Shown: piece after piece, positions 25,191-33,370 of the stretch
Position numbering within the stretch: the stretch's first letter is position 1
Layout: each line of letters begins with the position of its first letter
Source: Streptosporangiales bacterium
Lineage (GTDB): Bacteria; Actinomycetota; Actinomycetes; Streptosporangiales; Streptosporangiaceae
Direction: 5' to 3'
Assembly (NCBI GenBank): GCA_009380095.1
Contig: WHSL01000032.1
Span: 1-38,025 of the forward strand
Length of the DNA: 38,025 nt
The notes under the pieces: generated by a model
The model's database searches: none
Told to the model about the DNA's origin: nothing
What the model saw: the letters and a program-made list of their open reading frames with translations, nothing else
Program-made: the position numbers and the translations under genes

Positions 25191-26003
25191 TCAGGAGACG
25201 GCGCGGCGGCCGCCCTCGGGGACGACGAGGGGCGTTCCGGCGATCGGACAGGCGATGACCGCGGCGCCGAGGCCGAACACGTCGCGGACCAGCTCCGGCG
25301 TCACCACGTCCGACGGCGGGCCGGCGGCCGCGATCGCGCCCTCGCGCATCGCGATCAGATGATCCGCGTAGCGGCAGGCCATGTTGAGCTCGTGCAGCAC
25401 CATGACGACCGTACGGCCGTCGGTCCGGTTCAGCTCCGCGACGAGCTCCAGCACGTCGACCTGGTGCGCCAAGTCCAGGTACGTGGTCGGCTCGTCGAGC
25501 AGCAGCACCGGCGTGTCCTGGGCGAGCGCCATCGCGATCCACACCCGCTGGCGCTGCCCGCCGGACAGCTCGTCGATGGGCCGGTCCGCGAGCGTCTCGG
25601 ACCCGGTCGCCCGCAGCGCGGCGTCCACGGCCGCCTCGTCCTCCCGCGACCACTGCCGCCACCAGCGCTGATGCGGCGTACGGCCGCGCGCGACGAGGTC
25701 CCGTACGGTGATCCCGTCCGGCGCGTTGGGCGCCTGCGGGAGCAGGGCGAGGCGCAGCGCCAGATCCCGGGCCGACATGTCCGCGATGTCCGCACCGTCC
25801 AGGTGCACCGCCCCCGCGGCGGGCTTGAGCAGCCGCGCCAGCGCGCGCAGCACGGTCGACTTGCCGCAGGCGTTCGGCCCGACCAGCGCGGTGATCTTGC
25901 CGGCCGGGATGGCCAGGTCGAGGCCGTCCGCGACGACCCGGTCCCCGTACGCCAGCCGCAGCGCCTCCCCCAGCACGCCGCTCGCCGTTTCGGTGGTGGT
26001 CAA
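25191..26003 (-). CDS. Iron-siderophore ABC importer, ATPase (FecE/FepC-like)
   Basis: 270 residues with Walker [10 protein letters not shown] (the form typical of siderophore importers), Q-loop [14 protein letters not shown], signature LSGGQRQR, Walker [14 protein letters not shown] and switch histidine [15 protein letters not shown]. The start is TTG at 26003, one base after the permease stop, with GGGAGG eight bases before it. It powers uptake with the two permeases upstream in the same operon and the binding lipoprotein encoded divergently at 28243. An iron-regulated promoter far upstream probably drives all three minus-strand genes. Confidence 0.93.
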   Translation of the reverse strand: MTTTETASGVLGEALRLAYGDRVVADGLDLAIPAGKITALVGPNACGKSTVLRALARLLKPAAGAVHLDGADIADMSARDLALRLALLPQAPNAPDGITVRDLVARGRTPHQRWWRQWSREDEAAVDAALRATGSETLADRPIDELSGGQRQRVWIAMALAQDTPVLLLDEPTTYLDLAHQVDVLELVAELNRTDGRTVVMVLHELNMACRYADHLIAMREGAIAAAGPPSDVVTPELVRDVFGLGAAVIACPIAGTPLVVPEGGRRAVS

Positions 26004-26004
26004 C

Positions 26005-27051
26005 TCAGCCTCCCGTTCCGGCCCGGTTGGCGCGGGCGAGCAGCAACAGCAGGTACGGCGCCCCGACCGCCCCGGTCAGGATGCCGACGGGCAGTTCGGT
26101 GGGCGCGAGTACGGTCCGCGCCGCCAGGTCGGCGAGCAGCAGCAGTACCGCGCCGGTAAGCCCGCTGGTGACCAGCGGGATGCCGGCGGTCCCGGCGAGC
26201 CGCCGGGCGAGCTGCGGCGCGCCGAGCGCCACGAACGCGATCGGCCCTGCGGCGGCCGCGGCCAGCGCGGTCAGGCAGGTGGCCAGCACGAGCAGCGCGA
26301 TCCGCGCCGAGCGCAGCGGAATCCCCAGGCTGTGCGCGGTGTCGTCGTCGAACTGCAGCAGCTGGTACGCCCTGATCAGCGCGAGCGTCAGCGGCACCAG
26401 CAGGAGCAGCGCGAGCCCGGCCCACCGGACGTGCTCGTAGTCACGGCCGTTCAGGCTGCCGGTCAGCCACACCATGGCCCGGGAGGCCTGGTCGATGTCG
26501 GCGCGGGTGAGCATCCAGCGGGTGAGCGCGACGAGCGCGCCGTTGGCGGCGATGCCGACGAGCACGAAGCGGTAGCCGGTGATCGAGCCGTCCCGGAAGG
26601 CCAGCAGGTAGATCGCGGTCGCGGTGGCGAGCGCGCCGATCAGCCCGCCCAGCGGCACCGCGGCGAACGTACCGGCCCCGGCGGAGGTGACGCCGCCGAT
26701 CAGGATCGCGCCGACCGCGCCCGATCCGGCGCCGGCCGAGATGCCGATCAGGTCGGGGCTGGCCAGTGGGTTGCGGGTGACCGCCTGGAAGATCGCCCCC
26801 GCCAGCCCGAAGGCGGCGCCGACGAGCAGCGCGGTGAGCACGCGAGGCAGCCGGAGCTGATACACGATCAAATCGGCGGCCCCGGAGCCGTAGCCGAACA
26901 GCGCGCCGACGATGTCCCGCGGCGGGATGGCGAACGTGCCGATGGACAGGGAGATCACCAGCGCGGCGAAACCCACGGCCGCCAGCAGCGCGACGATCAG
27001 CGCCACGCGCGGCCGTACGCGCACCCCGATGGGCCCGAGTTCGAACGTCAC
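26005..27051 (-). CDS. Iron-siderophore ABC importer, FecCD permease 2
   Basis: 348 residues from the GTG at 27051, whose last bases overlap the stop of the preceding permease (GTGA). The open frame extends upstream to 27699, but that portion is a shadow of the other permease. Many membrane helices are evident. Family marks are [40 protein letters not shown] and, near the end, [20 protein letters not shown], the cytoplasmic loop that contacts the ATPase. It forms a heterodimeric channel with permease 1. Confidence 0.92.
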   Translation of the reverse strand: MTFELGPIGVRVRPRVALIVALLAAVGFAALVISLSIGTFAIPPRDIVGALFGYGSGAADLIVYQLRLPRVLTALLVGAAFGLAGAIFQAVTRNPLASPDLIGISAGAGSGAVGAILIGGVTSAGAGTFAAVPLGGLIGALATATAIYLLAFRDGSITGYRFVLVGIAANGALVALTRWMLTRADIDQASRAMVWLTGSLNGRDYEHVRWAGLALLLLVPLTLALIRAYQLLQFDDDTAHSLGIPLRSARIALLVLATCLTALAAAAAGPIAFVALGAPQLARRLAGTAGIPLVTSGLTGAVLLLLADLAARTVLAPTELPVGILTGAVGAPYLLLLLARANRAGTGG

Positions 27052-28106
27052 CGCGCGTGCTCCCGGAGCTTGCCCCGCTTGACCAGGGCGGCGAGGAACG
27101 GCGCGCCGATCATCGCGGTGAGCACGCCGGCCTCCAGCTCGCCGGGCCGGGCCACGATCCGCCCCACCACGTCGGCGGCGACCAGCAGCACGCCGCCGCC
27201 GAGCGCGGAGCACGGCACCAGCCAGCGCGCGTCCGGGCCCGTGAAGGCCCGTACGACGTGCGGTACGACCAGCCCGACGAACGTGATCGGCCCGGCCGCG
27301 GCGACGGCGGCGCCGGTGAGCAGCACCACGGCGATCGCGCCGAGCCCGCGGGTGGCCCGGACCCGGGTGCCGAGGCTGGTCGCGAGGTCGTCGCCGAGCG
27401 CGAGCGCGTTGAGCCGCCCGCTCAGCGCGACGGCGAGGATCAGGCCCACCACGATGAACGGCAGCAGCCGGATGCCGAGCCCGGCGTCCCGCCCGGCCAG
27501 CGAGCCGATCGCCCAGAACCGGTACTGGTCCAGCGTGCGCACGTCGAGCAGCACGAGCGTGCTGGTGGCGGCGTCGAGCAGCACGGTGACCGCGGCCCCG
27601 GCGAGGGCGAGCTTGGCGGGGGTGGCGCCGCCGTACCCGGTGCCGCCGACCGCGTACGCGAGCAGGCCGGCCAGCGCGCCGCCCAGAAACGCGAACCACA
27701 CGTACTGAAACGGGCTGGTCAGGCCGAGCACGCCGATGCTCGCGGCGACCGCGAAGGCGGCGCCGGCGCTGATCCCGATCAGGCCGGGGTCGCCGAGCGG
27801 GTTGCGGGTGATGTCCTGGGCCACCGCCCCGGCCGCGCCGAGCGCGAGGCCGGCGAGCAGGCCGAGCAGCGTACGGGGCATCCGCAGCTCACTGATCACC
27901 ACCGCGTCGCCCGCGCGGCCCCCGGTGAGCGCGGCGAACACGTCCCCCAGCGGGACGGCCTTGGTGCCGATCGCCAACGACGCGCAGACCGCCGCGAGGA
28001 GCCCGAGCGCCAGCAGTACCGCCACGGTGAGGCGCGCCGGCAGGCGGCGCGGGCCAGGGGCGGGAGCGGTGGGGGCTGCGGGCGCCGTGGGGGTTTCGAC
28101 GGGCAC
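27048..28106 (-). CDS. Iron-siderophore ABC importer, FecCD permease 1
   Basis: 352 residues, first gene of the minus-strand importer operon. LRMPRTLLGLLAGLALGAAG, then AQDITRNPLGDPGLIGISAG and AGPITFVGLVVPHVVRAF are the FecCD marks. The GTG start at 28106 gives a Pro/Ala-rich cytoplasmic tail of about 25 residues before the first helix (LTVAVLLALGLLAAVCASLA). It lies just downstream of an iron box (28115-28133), so its promoter is probably repressed by an IdeR/DmdR regulator when iron is sufficient. Confidence 0.92.
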   Translation of the reverse strand: MPVETPTAPAAPTAPAPGPRRLPARLTVAVLLALGLLAAVCASLAIGTKAVPLGDVFAALTGGRAGDAVVISELRMPRTLLGLLAGLALGAAGAVAQDITRNPLGDPGLIGISAGAAFAVAASIGVLGLTSPFQYVWFAFLGGALAGLLAYAVGGTGYGGATPAKLALAGAAVTVLLDAATSTLVLLDVRTLDQYRFWAIGSLAGRDAGLGIRLLPFIVVGLILAVALSGRLNALALGDDLATSLGTRVRATRGLGAIAVVLLTGAAVAAAGPITFVGLVVPHVVRAFTGPDARWLVPCSALGGGVLLVAADVVGRIVARPGELEAGVLTAMIGAPFLAALVKRGKLREHAR

Positions 28107-28114
28107 CCCACAAA

Positions 28115-28133
28115 GTTAAGGCATGCCTAACCT
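28115..28133 (-). promoter_or_regulatory. Iron box (IdeR/DmdR-type) for the permease operon
   Basis: Read on the minus strand, AGGTTAGGCATGCCTTAAC: the left half AGGTTAGG equals the DtxR/IdeR consensus half-site, the right half is weaker. It lies nine bases upstream of the GTG of permease 1. Confidence 0.65.
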
Positions 28134-28195
28134 GATTTCGCAGCGGCCCGGTGTGGCCCGCGGGGATTCGCCGGGTTATCCTCCTGAACGTTTGC

Positions 28196-28214
28196 ATAGG
28201 TAAGCCTCACCTAA
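28196..28214 (+). promoter_or_regulatory. Iron box (IdeR/DmdR-type) for the binding-protein gene
   Basis: ATAGGTAAGCCTCACCTAA matches the actinomycete iron-box consensus TTAGGTTAGGCTCACCTAA at 16 of 19 positions. It sits about 30 bases before the lipoprotein start, where a bound repressor would cover the promoter. Confidence 0.8.
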
Positions 28215-28242
28215 GTTCATCCCACTTCCTGGAGGACCTCTC

Positions 28243-29229
28243 ATGACCACCCTCAGCCGACGCTGGAGTGGCCGGCTCGGTGCCGTCGTGCTCACCGCGG
28301 CCCTGGCCATCGGACTCACCGCCTGCGGTGGCGGTTCCGCGCAGGAATCCGAGGAGGCGGGCGGCCCGGTCGCGGCCGGGTTCCCGCGCACGATCCAGCA
28401 CCACAAGGGCAGCACCCAGCTCAAGGACAAGCCCAAGCGGATCGTCGCGCTGGACAACAGTCTGGTGGAGGCCGTCGTCGCACTGAACGGCAACCTCGTC
28501 GGGGGCATCGGCTCGTACCGCGACCAGAAGGGCTTCCCGCCGTACCTCGGCGACGCGGTCAAGAACACCAAGGACGTCGGGCCGCTGGACAGCCCGAACC
28601 TGGAGGCCGTCGCCGCCCTGCAGCCCGACCTGATCGTGTCCGCCAGCGTGCGGCACGAGGACCTGTACGACCAGCTGGCCCAGATCGCGCCCACCGTCTT
28701 CGTGGAGACCACCGGCCCGACCTGGAAGGACAACATCGAGCTGCTCGGCAAGGCGCTCGGCCAGGAACAGGTCGCCGAGCAGAAGCTGAGCGCGTACGAG
28801 ACCCGCGCCAAGAAGATCGGGGACGCCATCAACGAGAAGGAGGGCGACCCCACGATCTCGATCGTCCGCTTCATCGACGGCCCCACCCGCATCTACCTGC
28901 CCAAGACCTTCAGCGGCATCGTGCTGCAGGACATGGGTCTGGCCCGGCCGGAGAACCAGCGCGACCCCGAGGAGTTCAACCTCGAGATCAGCGAGGAGCA
29001 GATCGAGCAGGCCGACGGGGACGTGGTCTTCTACTCCACCTTCTCCGGCGGTGAGGAGCGCAAGAAGCGCTTCCTCGCCAACCCCCTCTGGAAGCGCCTG
29101 GGCGCCGCCAAGAGCGGCAACGTCCACGAGGTCCAGGACGAGTCCTGGATGACCTCGGTCTCCATCCAGGGCGCCGACATGATCCTCGACGACATGGCCA
29201 AGATCTTCCAAGTAGACCCCGCCAAGTAA
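28243..29229 (+). CDS. Iron-siderophore ABC importer, substrate-binding lipoprotein
   Basis: 328 residues. The signal peptide ends in the lipobox LTAC, so it is anchored to the outer face of the membrane. The mature protein is of the TroA/FepB-like class III type: PKRIVALDNSLVEAVVALNG, LEAVAALQPDLIVSA, and the long linking helix before the second lobe. It would bind a ferric siderophore and deliver it to the permeases encoded divergently. The ATG follows TGGAGGACC. No siderophore synthesis gene is in the window, so the ligand is unknown; a hydroxamate or exogenous siderophore is possible. Confidence 0.92.
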   Translation: MTTLSRRWSGRLGAVVLTAALAIGLTACGGGSAQESEEAGGPVAAGFPRTIQHHKGSTQLKDKPKRIVALDNSLVEAVVALNGNLVGGIGSYRDQKGFPPYLGDAVKNTKDVGPLDSPNLEAVAALQPDLIVSASVRHEDLYDQLAQIAPTVFVETTGPTWKDNIELLGKALGQEQVAEQKLSAYETRAKKIGDAINEKEGDPTISIVRFIDGPTRIYLPKTFSGIVLQDMGLARPENQRDPEEFNLEISEEQIEQADGDVVFYSTFSGGEERKKRFLANPLWKRLGAAKSGNVHEVQDESWMTSVSIQGADMILDDMAKIFQVDPAK

Positions 29230-29264
29230 CCGCCCCCCAAGACACACGGGACCAGAAGAGCCCC

Positions 29265-29537
29265 CGCAACTTCTCCACATGGACCGGCGCCCACGGCATC
29301 TACCTGGAGGACCTCTACGTCACGCCGGCGTACCGCAAGCACGGCTACGGCAGGCGGCTGCTCACCGCACTGGCCCGTACCTGTGTGGAGCGGGGCTACG
29401 CCCGCCTCGAGTGGTCGGTACTGGACTGGAACGAGCCGGCCATCGGCTTCTACAAATCCCTCGGCGCCGTACAGATGGACGAATGGACCGTCCACCGCCT
29501 CACCGGAGACGCCCTGCGCACCCTCGGCGAGGCCTGA
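29265..29537 (+). pseudogene. N-terminally truncated GNAT acetyltransferase remnant
   Basis: Reads RNFSTWTGAHGIYLEDLYV, then TPAYRKHGYGRRLLTALA (the acetyl-CoA pyrophosphate loop) and EWSVLDWNEPAIGFYKSLGA, ending at TGA 29535-29537. These are the C-terminal 90 or so residues of a common GNAT family. The expected first 70-80 residues are missing, and the frame upstream runs directly into the end of the iron-binding lipoprotein gene with no plausible start codon. A deletion joining the two is the likely origin. Codon use is still good, so the loss may be recent. Confidence 0.75.
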
Positions 29538-29846
29538 CGGACGCCGGTCCGCGGTCCGCTCGAGGGCGACTCGCGGGCGATTGCAAAGCCGCGGTCAAAA
29601 GTCCTCCGGCGATAAGCCGGACCCATCCCGATTCGCCCGCCAAAACGTGGCGACACGCGGCACGACCTTGCTGGATCGCCCGCCCGCCCCGGCCGACTCT
29701 GCTAAAGAGATGAGCTTCCTGTTGCTCTTGAGGAGCCGGTCCCCCGACGCGCCGCGGCGGCGTCTCGCGGCTGACCCGGATCGGTCCTTCGAGGCGGTAG
29801 GTTTCACAGCAAGGGGCAACCCCACCACTCCCCTTTAAGGAGGGAC
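29538..29846. other. 309-base region upstream of the anti-sigma/sigma operon
   Basis: No gene is seen. The stretch is somewhat less GC-rich around 29640-29740. I looked for a SigF-type promoter (GTTT then GGGTAT) and found GGTTTC at 29798, but without a matching -10 box. The ribosome site AAGGAGGGA lies just before the GTG at 29847. Confidence 0.5.
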
Positions 29847-30266
29847 GTGACCGAAGAGACCGCCGTGCCCACGGCCGACGGCCCCGCCGTGCGCGACGCG
29901 GTGACCGTGCGGATGCCGGCCGCGAGCGCGTACCTGTCCGTGCTTCGCACGGCGACGGCAGGCCTGGCGGCACGCCTTGACTTCACCCTCGACGAGATCG
30001 AAGACCTGCGCATCGCGGTCGACGAGGCCTGCGCGATGCTGCTCGCCCAGGCCCTCCCCGGCGCCGACCTCACGGCCGAGTTCGAGCTCGGCGAGGACGG
30101 CATGCGCGTCGTCGTGTCCGCGCTCACCAGCAACGGCGAGGTGCCCGCGCGCGACACCTTCGCCTGGACGGTGCTCACCGCGCTGGCCGGCAGCGTCGAC
30201 GCCCAGGTCGGCCCGGACGATCGGGTGAGCATCATCCTGAACAAGCGGCGCGGCAGGCCGGCGTGA
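29847..30266 (+). CDS. RsbW-like anti-sigma factor (degenerate ATPase fold)
   Basis: 139 residues, GTG start with AAGGAGGGA upstream. VTVRMPAASAYLSVLRTATA and LDFTLDEIEDLRIAVDEACA match the start of HATPase_c_2 anti-sigma factors such as RsbW/UsfX. The conserved N-box (EACTNAI-like) reads DEACAMLL, so the magnesium-binding asparagine is missing, and no GxG ATP-lid is recognised. It may bind the sigma factor without being an active kinase. The stop overlaps the sigma gene start (GTGA), so the two are coupled and made in balance. No anti-anti-sigma gene lies nearby. Confidence 0.85.
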   Translation: MTEETAVPTADGPAVRDAVTVRMPAASAYLSVLRTATAGLAARLDFTLDEIEDLRIAVDEACAMLLAQALPGADLTAEFELGEDGMRVVVSALTSNGEVPARDTFAWTVLTALAGSVDAQVGPDDRVSIILNKRRGRPA

Positions 30267-31066
30267 CCGAGAACGGACCCGCCCTCACGGCGAAGACGGA
30301 CAGCTCGGTGCCCGACCGTGCCCGGGCCCGCGAGCTGTTCGGCATGCTCGCGACCCTTCCCGAGGACGATCCGGAGCGGCAGCGGGCGCGCGACGAGCTC
30401 GTCGAGCTGCACCTGCCGCTGGTCGAGTACCTGGCCCGCCGGTTCCGCAACCGCGGCGAGTGGCTCGACGACCTGACGCAGGTCGCCACGATCGGGCTGA
30501 TCAAGTCGATCGACAGGTTCGACCTGGACCGCGGCGTGGAGTTCTCCACGTACGCGACGCCGACCATCGTCGGTGAGATCAAGCGGCACTTCCGCGACAA
30601 GGGCTGGGCCGTACGGGTCCCGCGCCGGCTGCAGGAGCTGAAGCTCTCCCTCACGAAGGCGATCAGCGACCTCTCGCAGCGCGAGGGCCGCTCACCCACG
30701 GTCAGCGAGCTGGCCGAGCACCTCGGCATGTCCGAGGAGGAGGTGCTCGAGGGGCTGGAGTCGGCCAACGCCTACTCCACGGTCTCCCTCGACGCGCCGG
30801 ACAGCGGGGACGAGGACGCGCCCGCCGTCGCCGACTCCCTCGGCATCGTGGACGAAGCGCTGGAAGGCGTGGAGTACCGCGAGTCCTTGAAGCCGTTGCT
30901 GGAGCGCCTCCCCTCGCGGGAGAAGCGGATCCTGCTGCTGCGGTTCTTCGGGAACATGACGCAGTCCCAGATCGCCACCGAGCTCGGCATCTCCCAGATG
31001 CACGTGTCCCGTCTCCTCGCCCGCACCCTCGCCCAGCTCCGCGACGGGCTCACCGCGGACGACTGA
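30263..31066 (+). CDS. SigB/SigF/SigG-subfamily RNA polymerase sigma factor
   Basis: 267 residues. Region 2 includes LVEYLARRFRNRGEWLDDL, then QVATIGLIKSIDRFDLDRG (core binding) and EFSTYATPTIVGEIKRHFRD (-10 recognition). Region 3 has REGRSPTVSELAEHLGMSEE, and region 4 has MTQSQIATELGISQMHVSRL, the -35 helix-turn-helix. This is the family of stress and sporulation sigma factors held in check by RsbW-like proteins. The preceding gene encodes such a protein, and they overlap by four bases. The target promoters cannot be told from here; the window shows no clear GTTT-GGGTAT sites. Confidence 0.93.
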   Translation: MTENGPALTAKTDSSVPDRARARELFGMLATLPEDDPERQRARDELVELHLPLVEYLARRFRNRGEWLDDLTQVATIGLIKSIDRFDLDRGVEFSTYATPTIVGEIKRHFRDKGWAVRVPRRLQELKLSLTKAISDLSQREGRSPTVSELAEHLGMSEEEVLEGLESANAYSTVSLDAPDSGDEDAPAVADSLGIVDEALEGVEYRESLKPLLERLPSREKRILLLRFFGNMTQSQIATELGISQMHVSRLLARTLAQLRDGLTADD

Positions 31067-31085
31067 TACCGCCCGGCGCCGGCGT

Positions 31086-31466
31086 TCAGCCGTCGGGGTA
31101 GAGGGCCTGGGTGGTGGGCGGGGTCAGCAGGCCGACGAGGGCCACGGCCGCGCAGGCGAGCAGGGCGACGCCGAGCGCGTACTGGCCGCCGCCGATCATC
31201 GTGAAGCCCATGGGGGCGGCGATGATCTGGATGACCACGGACGGGCCACGCGCCCACGAGCGCACCTGCCACAGCCCCCAGGCCAGGGCGATGATCGCCG
31301 CTCCGCCGGCCACGGCCAGGCCGGCCAGGGCCAGTGCGGACATCGCGTCGGAGGGCCGGCCGATGATCGTCTCGAGGCCGACGTAGAGGCCTTCGCCGAG
31401 CGCGGCGAGGCCCTCGATCAGCACCACCACGGCGGCGGCGGTCAAGGTCGCGGGGCGTACGGGCAC
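31086..31466 (-). CDS. Small four-helix membrane protein, function unknown
   Basis: 126 residues from the GTG at 31466; a TTG six bases further up is possible. TAGTCT on the minus strand (31473-31478) lies six bases before the GTG, which fits a leaderless start. Hydrophobic segments (LTAAAVVVLIEGLAALGEGL, ALALAGLAVAGGAAIIALAW, VVIQIIAAPMGFTMIGGG, ALGVALLACAAVALVGLL) suggest four membrane helices. Similar small proteins are widespread in actinomycetes and unstudied. It converges on the sigma factor gene with a 19-base gap. Confidence 0.75.
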   Translation of the reverse strand: MPVRPATLTAAAVVVLIEGLAALGEGLYVGLETIIGRPSDAMSALALAGLAVAGGAAIIALAWGLWQVRSWARGPSVVIQIIAAPMGFTMIGGGQYALGVALLACAAVALVGLLTPPTTQALYPDG

Positions 31467-31603
31467 AGCCAAAGACTACAGCTCGTAGTAACGCGCCCGC
31501 GCCTCGATACGGCGGTCGCGACACCCCGGTGCTCACCCCAGCGGGCCTATCGGTGGCGGCGTGCGGCGGGGACGATGGATGTCCACCCGGGAGAGGAACG
31601 GTG

Positions 31604-32002
31604 ATGTCGGATCCGATCACGCTGGCCGTGGCCGCAGCCATCGCGGGTACGGCGGCCGAGTCGCTGGGGAAACAGGCCGGGCCCGCGGTGGTCGCGCTGG
31701 CCAGACGGATCAGGGAACGGCTGACGGCCCGTTCCGAGAAGGCCTGCACCGCGATCGAGGCCGTACGGGCCGCGCCCCAGGACCCGGACCGCATCGTCGA
31801 GCTCGCCACCGTGGTGGGGACCGTACTGGACCGCGAGGCCACCGACGACCCGGACCTCCAGGCCGACGTCCGCGCCCTCCGGCACCAGGTCCAGCAGTTC
31901 CAGGCGGCCGCCACCGACGACGCCGTCGTCAACTCCTTCCAGGGCAACGCCGACAAGGTCGTCCAACTCCGCGACCTCCACGGCGACCTCAACATCTCCT
32001 AG
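31604..32002 (+). CDS. Small protein with hydrophobic N-terminal helix and C-terminal amyloid-signalling (RHIM/BASS)-like motif
   Basis: 132 residues. The ATG at 31604 has GAGAGGA upstream; GTG at 31601 is also possible. Residues 5-21 (ITLAVAAAIAGTAAESL) are a small-residue hydrophobic helix; 27-105 look helical and charged. The end, N110 to I131, reads NSFQGNADKVVQLRDLHGDL and NI: an N-x-x-x-G half, a VVQ core and an x-x-HG half, the pattern of bacterial RHIM-related pseudo-palindromic (BASS) motifs. In known systems such motifs sit at the C terminus of small Bell-domain effectors and at the N terminus of matching NLR receptors, and work by amyloid templating in regulated cell death. No NLR gene lies in this window. 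The assignment is by eye; the motif spacing is not ideal. Confidence 0.7.
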   Translation: MSDPITLAVAAAIAGTAAESLGKQAGPAVVALARRIRERLTARSEKACTAIEAVRAAPQDPDRIVELATVVGTVLDREATDDPDLQADVRALRHQVQQFQAAATDDAVVNSFQGNADKVVQLRDLHGDLNIS

Positions 32003-32063
32003 CGCCACCCGCCCCCACCACCGATGCGGCGCCACCGGGTTCGGTGGGTGGGGGGCGAGCGCC

Positions 32064-32069
32064 TAGGGT
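32064..32069 (+). promoter_or_regulatory. -10 element of a leaderless promoter for the lipid kinase gene
   Basis: TAGGGT lies six bases before the GTG at 32076, with no ribosome-binding sequence between. Confidence 0.5.
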
Positions 32070-32075
32070 GATCGC

Positions 32076-32999
32076 GTGCGTGCGCTGATGATCGTGAATC
32101 CGCGGGCCACGACCACGACGCGGCGGACCCGCGATGTGATCGTCCGGGCCCTGGGCAGCGAGCTCGACCTGCGCGTCGCGCACACCGAGCACCGCGACCA
32201 CGCCGCCGCGCTGGCCCGTATCGCGGCGGACGACGGCATGGACATGGTGGTCACGCTGGGCGGCGACGGCACCGTCAACGAGGCCGTCAACGGGATACTG
32301 CGGGACGGCCCCGACCCCGCCCTGCCGGCGCTGGCCCCGCTGCCGGGCGGCAGTGCCAACGTGTTCGTCCGCGCCCTGGGCCTGCCCGCCGATCCGGTGG
32401 AGGCGACCGGGCTGCTGCTGGAGGCGGTGCGCGGCGGCGGCATCCGTACGGTGGGGCTGGGCCGGGCCGACGACCGCTACTTCACGTTCTGCGCGGGCGC
32501 CGGGCTCGACGCCGAGGTGGTGCACCGGATGGAGGGCCTGCGCGCGAACGGCCGCCGCGCCACCCCCACGCTCTACATCCAGACCGCGATCCGGCAGTTC
32601 TTCCGCACCGACCGGCGGCACCCGGCGCTCACGATCGTGGGCGAGGACGGTACGGAGACCGGCCCGCTGCTGCTCGCGATCATCTCCAACACCGCGCCGT
32701 GGACGTACGCGGGCCCGCGCCCGGTGAACCCGACCCCGCTGGCCTCCTTCGACCTGGGGCTCGACGTGTTCGCGATGCGCCGGATGGCCACCGCCCCGAC
32801 GCTGAACGTGATCCGCCAGATGCTGTCCACCAACGGGAGACCTCCCGCCGGGCGCTCCGTGGTGGCGCTGCACGACGCGGCGGGGTTCACCGTGCGGGGC
32901 GCCCGGCCGTACGCGTTCCAACTGGACGGCGAGTACCTCGGCGAGCGCGACGAGGTGGCATTCCGCTCGGTCCCGGCCGCGCTGCGCGTACCGGTCTGA
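32076..32999 (+). CDS. Diacylglycerol kinase-family lipid kinase
   Basis: 307 residues. The nucleotide-binding GGDGT (62-66) in VVTLGGDGTVNEAVNGIL, the PLPGGSANVFVRALGLP loop and FTFCAGAGLDAEVVHRME identify the DagK_cat/YegS fold. Members phosphorylate diacylglycerol, sphingosine-like bases or undecaprenol-like lipids. The GTG start at 32076 fits the conserved beginning MRALMIVNPRA. The gene stands alone and is followed by a long upstream region of whiB. Confidence 0.9.
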   Translation: MRALMIVNPRATTTTRRTRDVIVRALGSELDLRVAHTEHRDHAAALARIAADDGMDMVVTLGGDGTVNEAVNGILRDGPDPALPALAPLPGGSANVFVRALGLPADPVEATGLLLEAVRGGGIRTVGLGRADDRYFTFCAGAGLDAEVVHRMEGLRANGRRATPTLYIQTAIRQFFRTDRRHPALTIVGEDGTETGPLLLAIISNTAPWTYAGPRPVNPTPLASFDLGLDVFAMRRMATAPTLNVIRQMLSTNGRPPAGRSVVALHDAAGFTVRGARPYAFQLDGEYLGERDEVAFRSVPAALRVPV

Positions 33000-33370
33000 C
33001 CAGTGTCATCGTGCCACCGCGGGTGGTTCGCCAGGCGAACGATCTCGTATCACGCGGCGCCCGCTCGATTAGTCACGAAATCCCTGGTCCTACGGGGCAG
33101 GCAGCGGTGACACAGGCCCCAATGTGACCTATGTCCAAACCTCTTGAACTTGATCGTGATGCCTGTCAGGCTCGAAAGCGAGCGCCAAAAAGGGCGCCCA
33201 CCGGTGGACCACCGATCCCGCCGGTGACAACCGGGTCCCGCACGGGGCCCAGATGAGACCGACAATCCAAGGGGACCCCCAACCAGGGCCCCAAAAGATT
33301 TGGCCGGGTTCGTGAATCCGTTCACAAGCGGGCCGACACCAACGGCCCCCGACCGAGGAGGATGGACCGC
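33000..33370 (+). promoter_or_regulatory. 371-base control region of the whiB1-like gene
   Basis: Holds a promoter candidate with -35 TTGAAC (33144-33149) and -10 CAGGCT (33167-33172) at a 17-base spacing, a CRP-type site (33311-33326), and a short hairpin around 33287-33305 (GGCC-CC-AAA pairing with TTTGGCC). If that promoter is used the leader would be about 190 bases and the CRP site would lie in it; a second, nearer promoter is possible. No gene is seen here. Confidence 0.5.
33311..33326. promoter_or_regulatory. CRP-type binding site upstream of the whiB1-like gene
   Basis: CGTGAATCCGTTCACA contains GTGA-N6-TCAC, the core of the CRP consensus TGTGA-N6-TCACA. In Mycobacterium tuberculosis, whiB1 is a known CRP target, which supports a real site here; the distance to the start is 45 bases. 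Confidence 0.6.

Noticed and set aside
26005-27699. A 564-codon frame that seems to extend the second FecCD permease
   Set aside because: The upstream 216 codons overlap permease 1 and show no membrane or family pattern; the coupled GTG at 27051 is the real start.
29798-29825. SigF-type promoter before the anti-sigma gene
   Set aside because: GGTTTC and GGGCAA are only about nine bases apart, far from the 15-17 needed.
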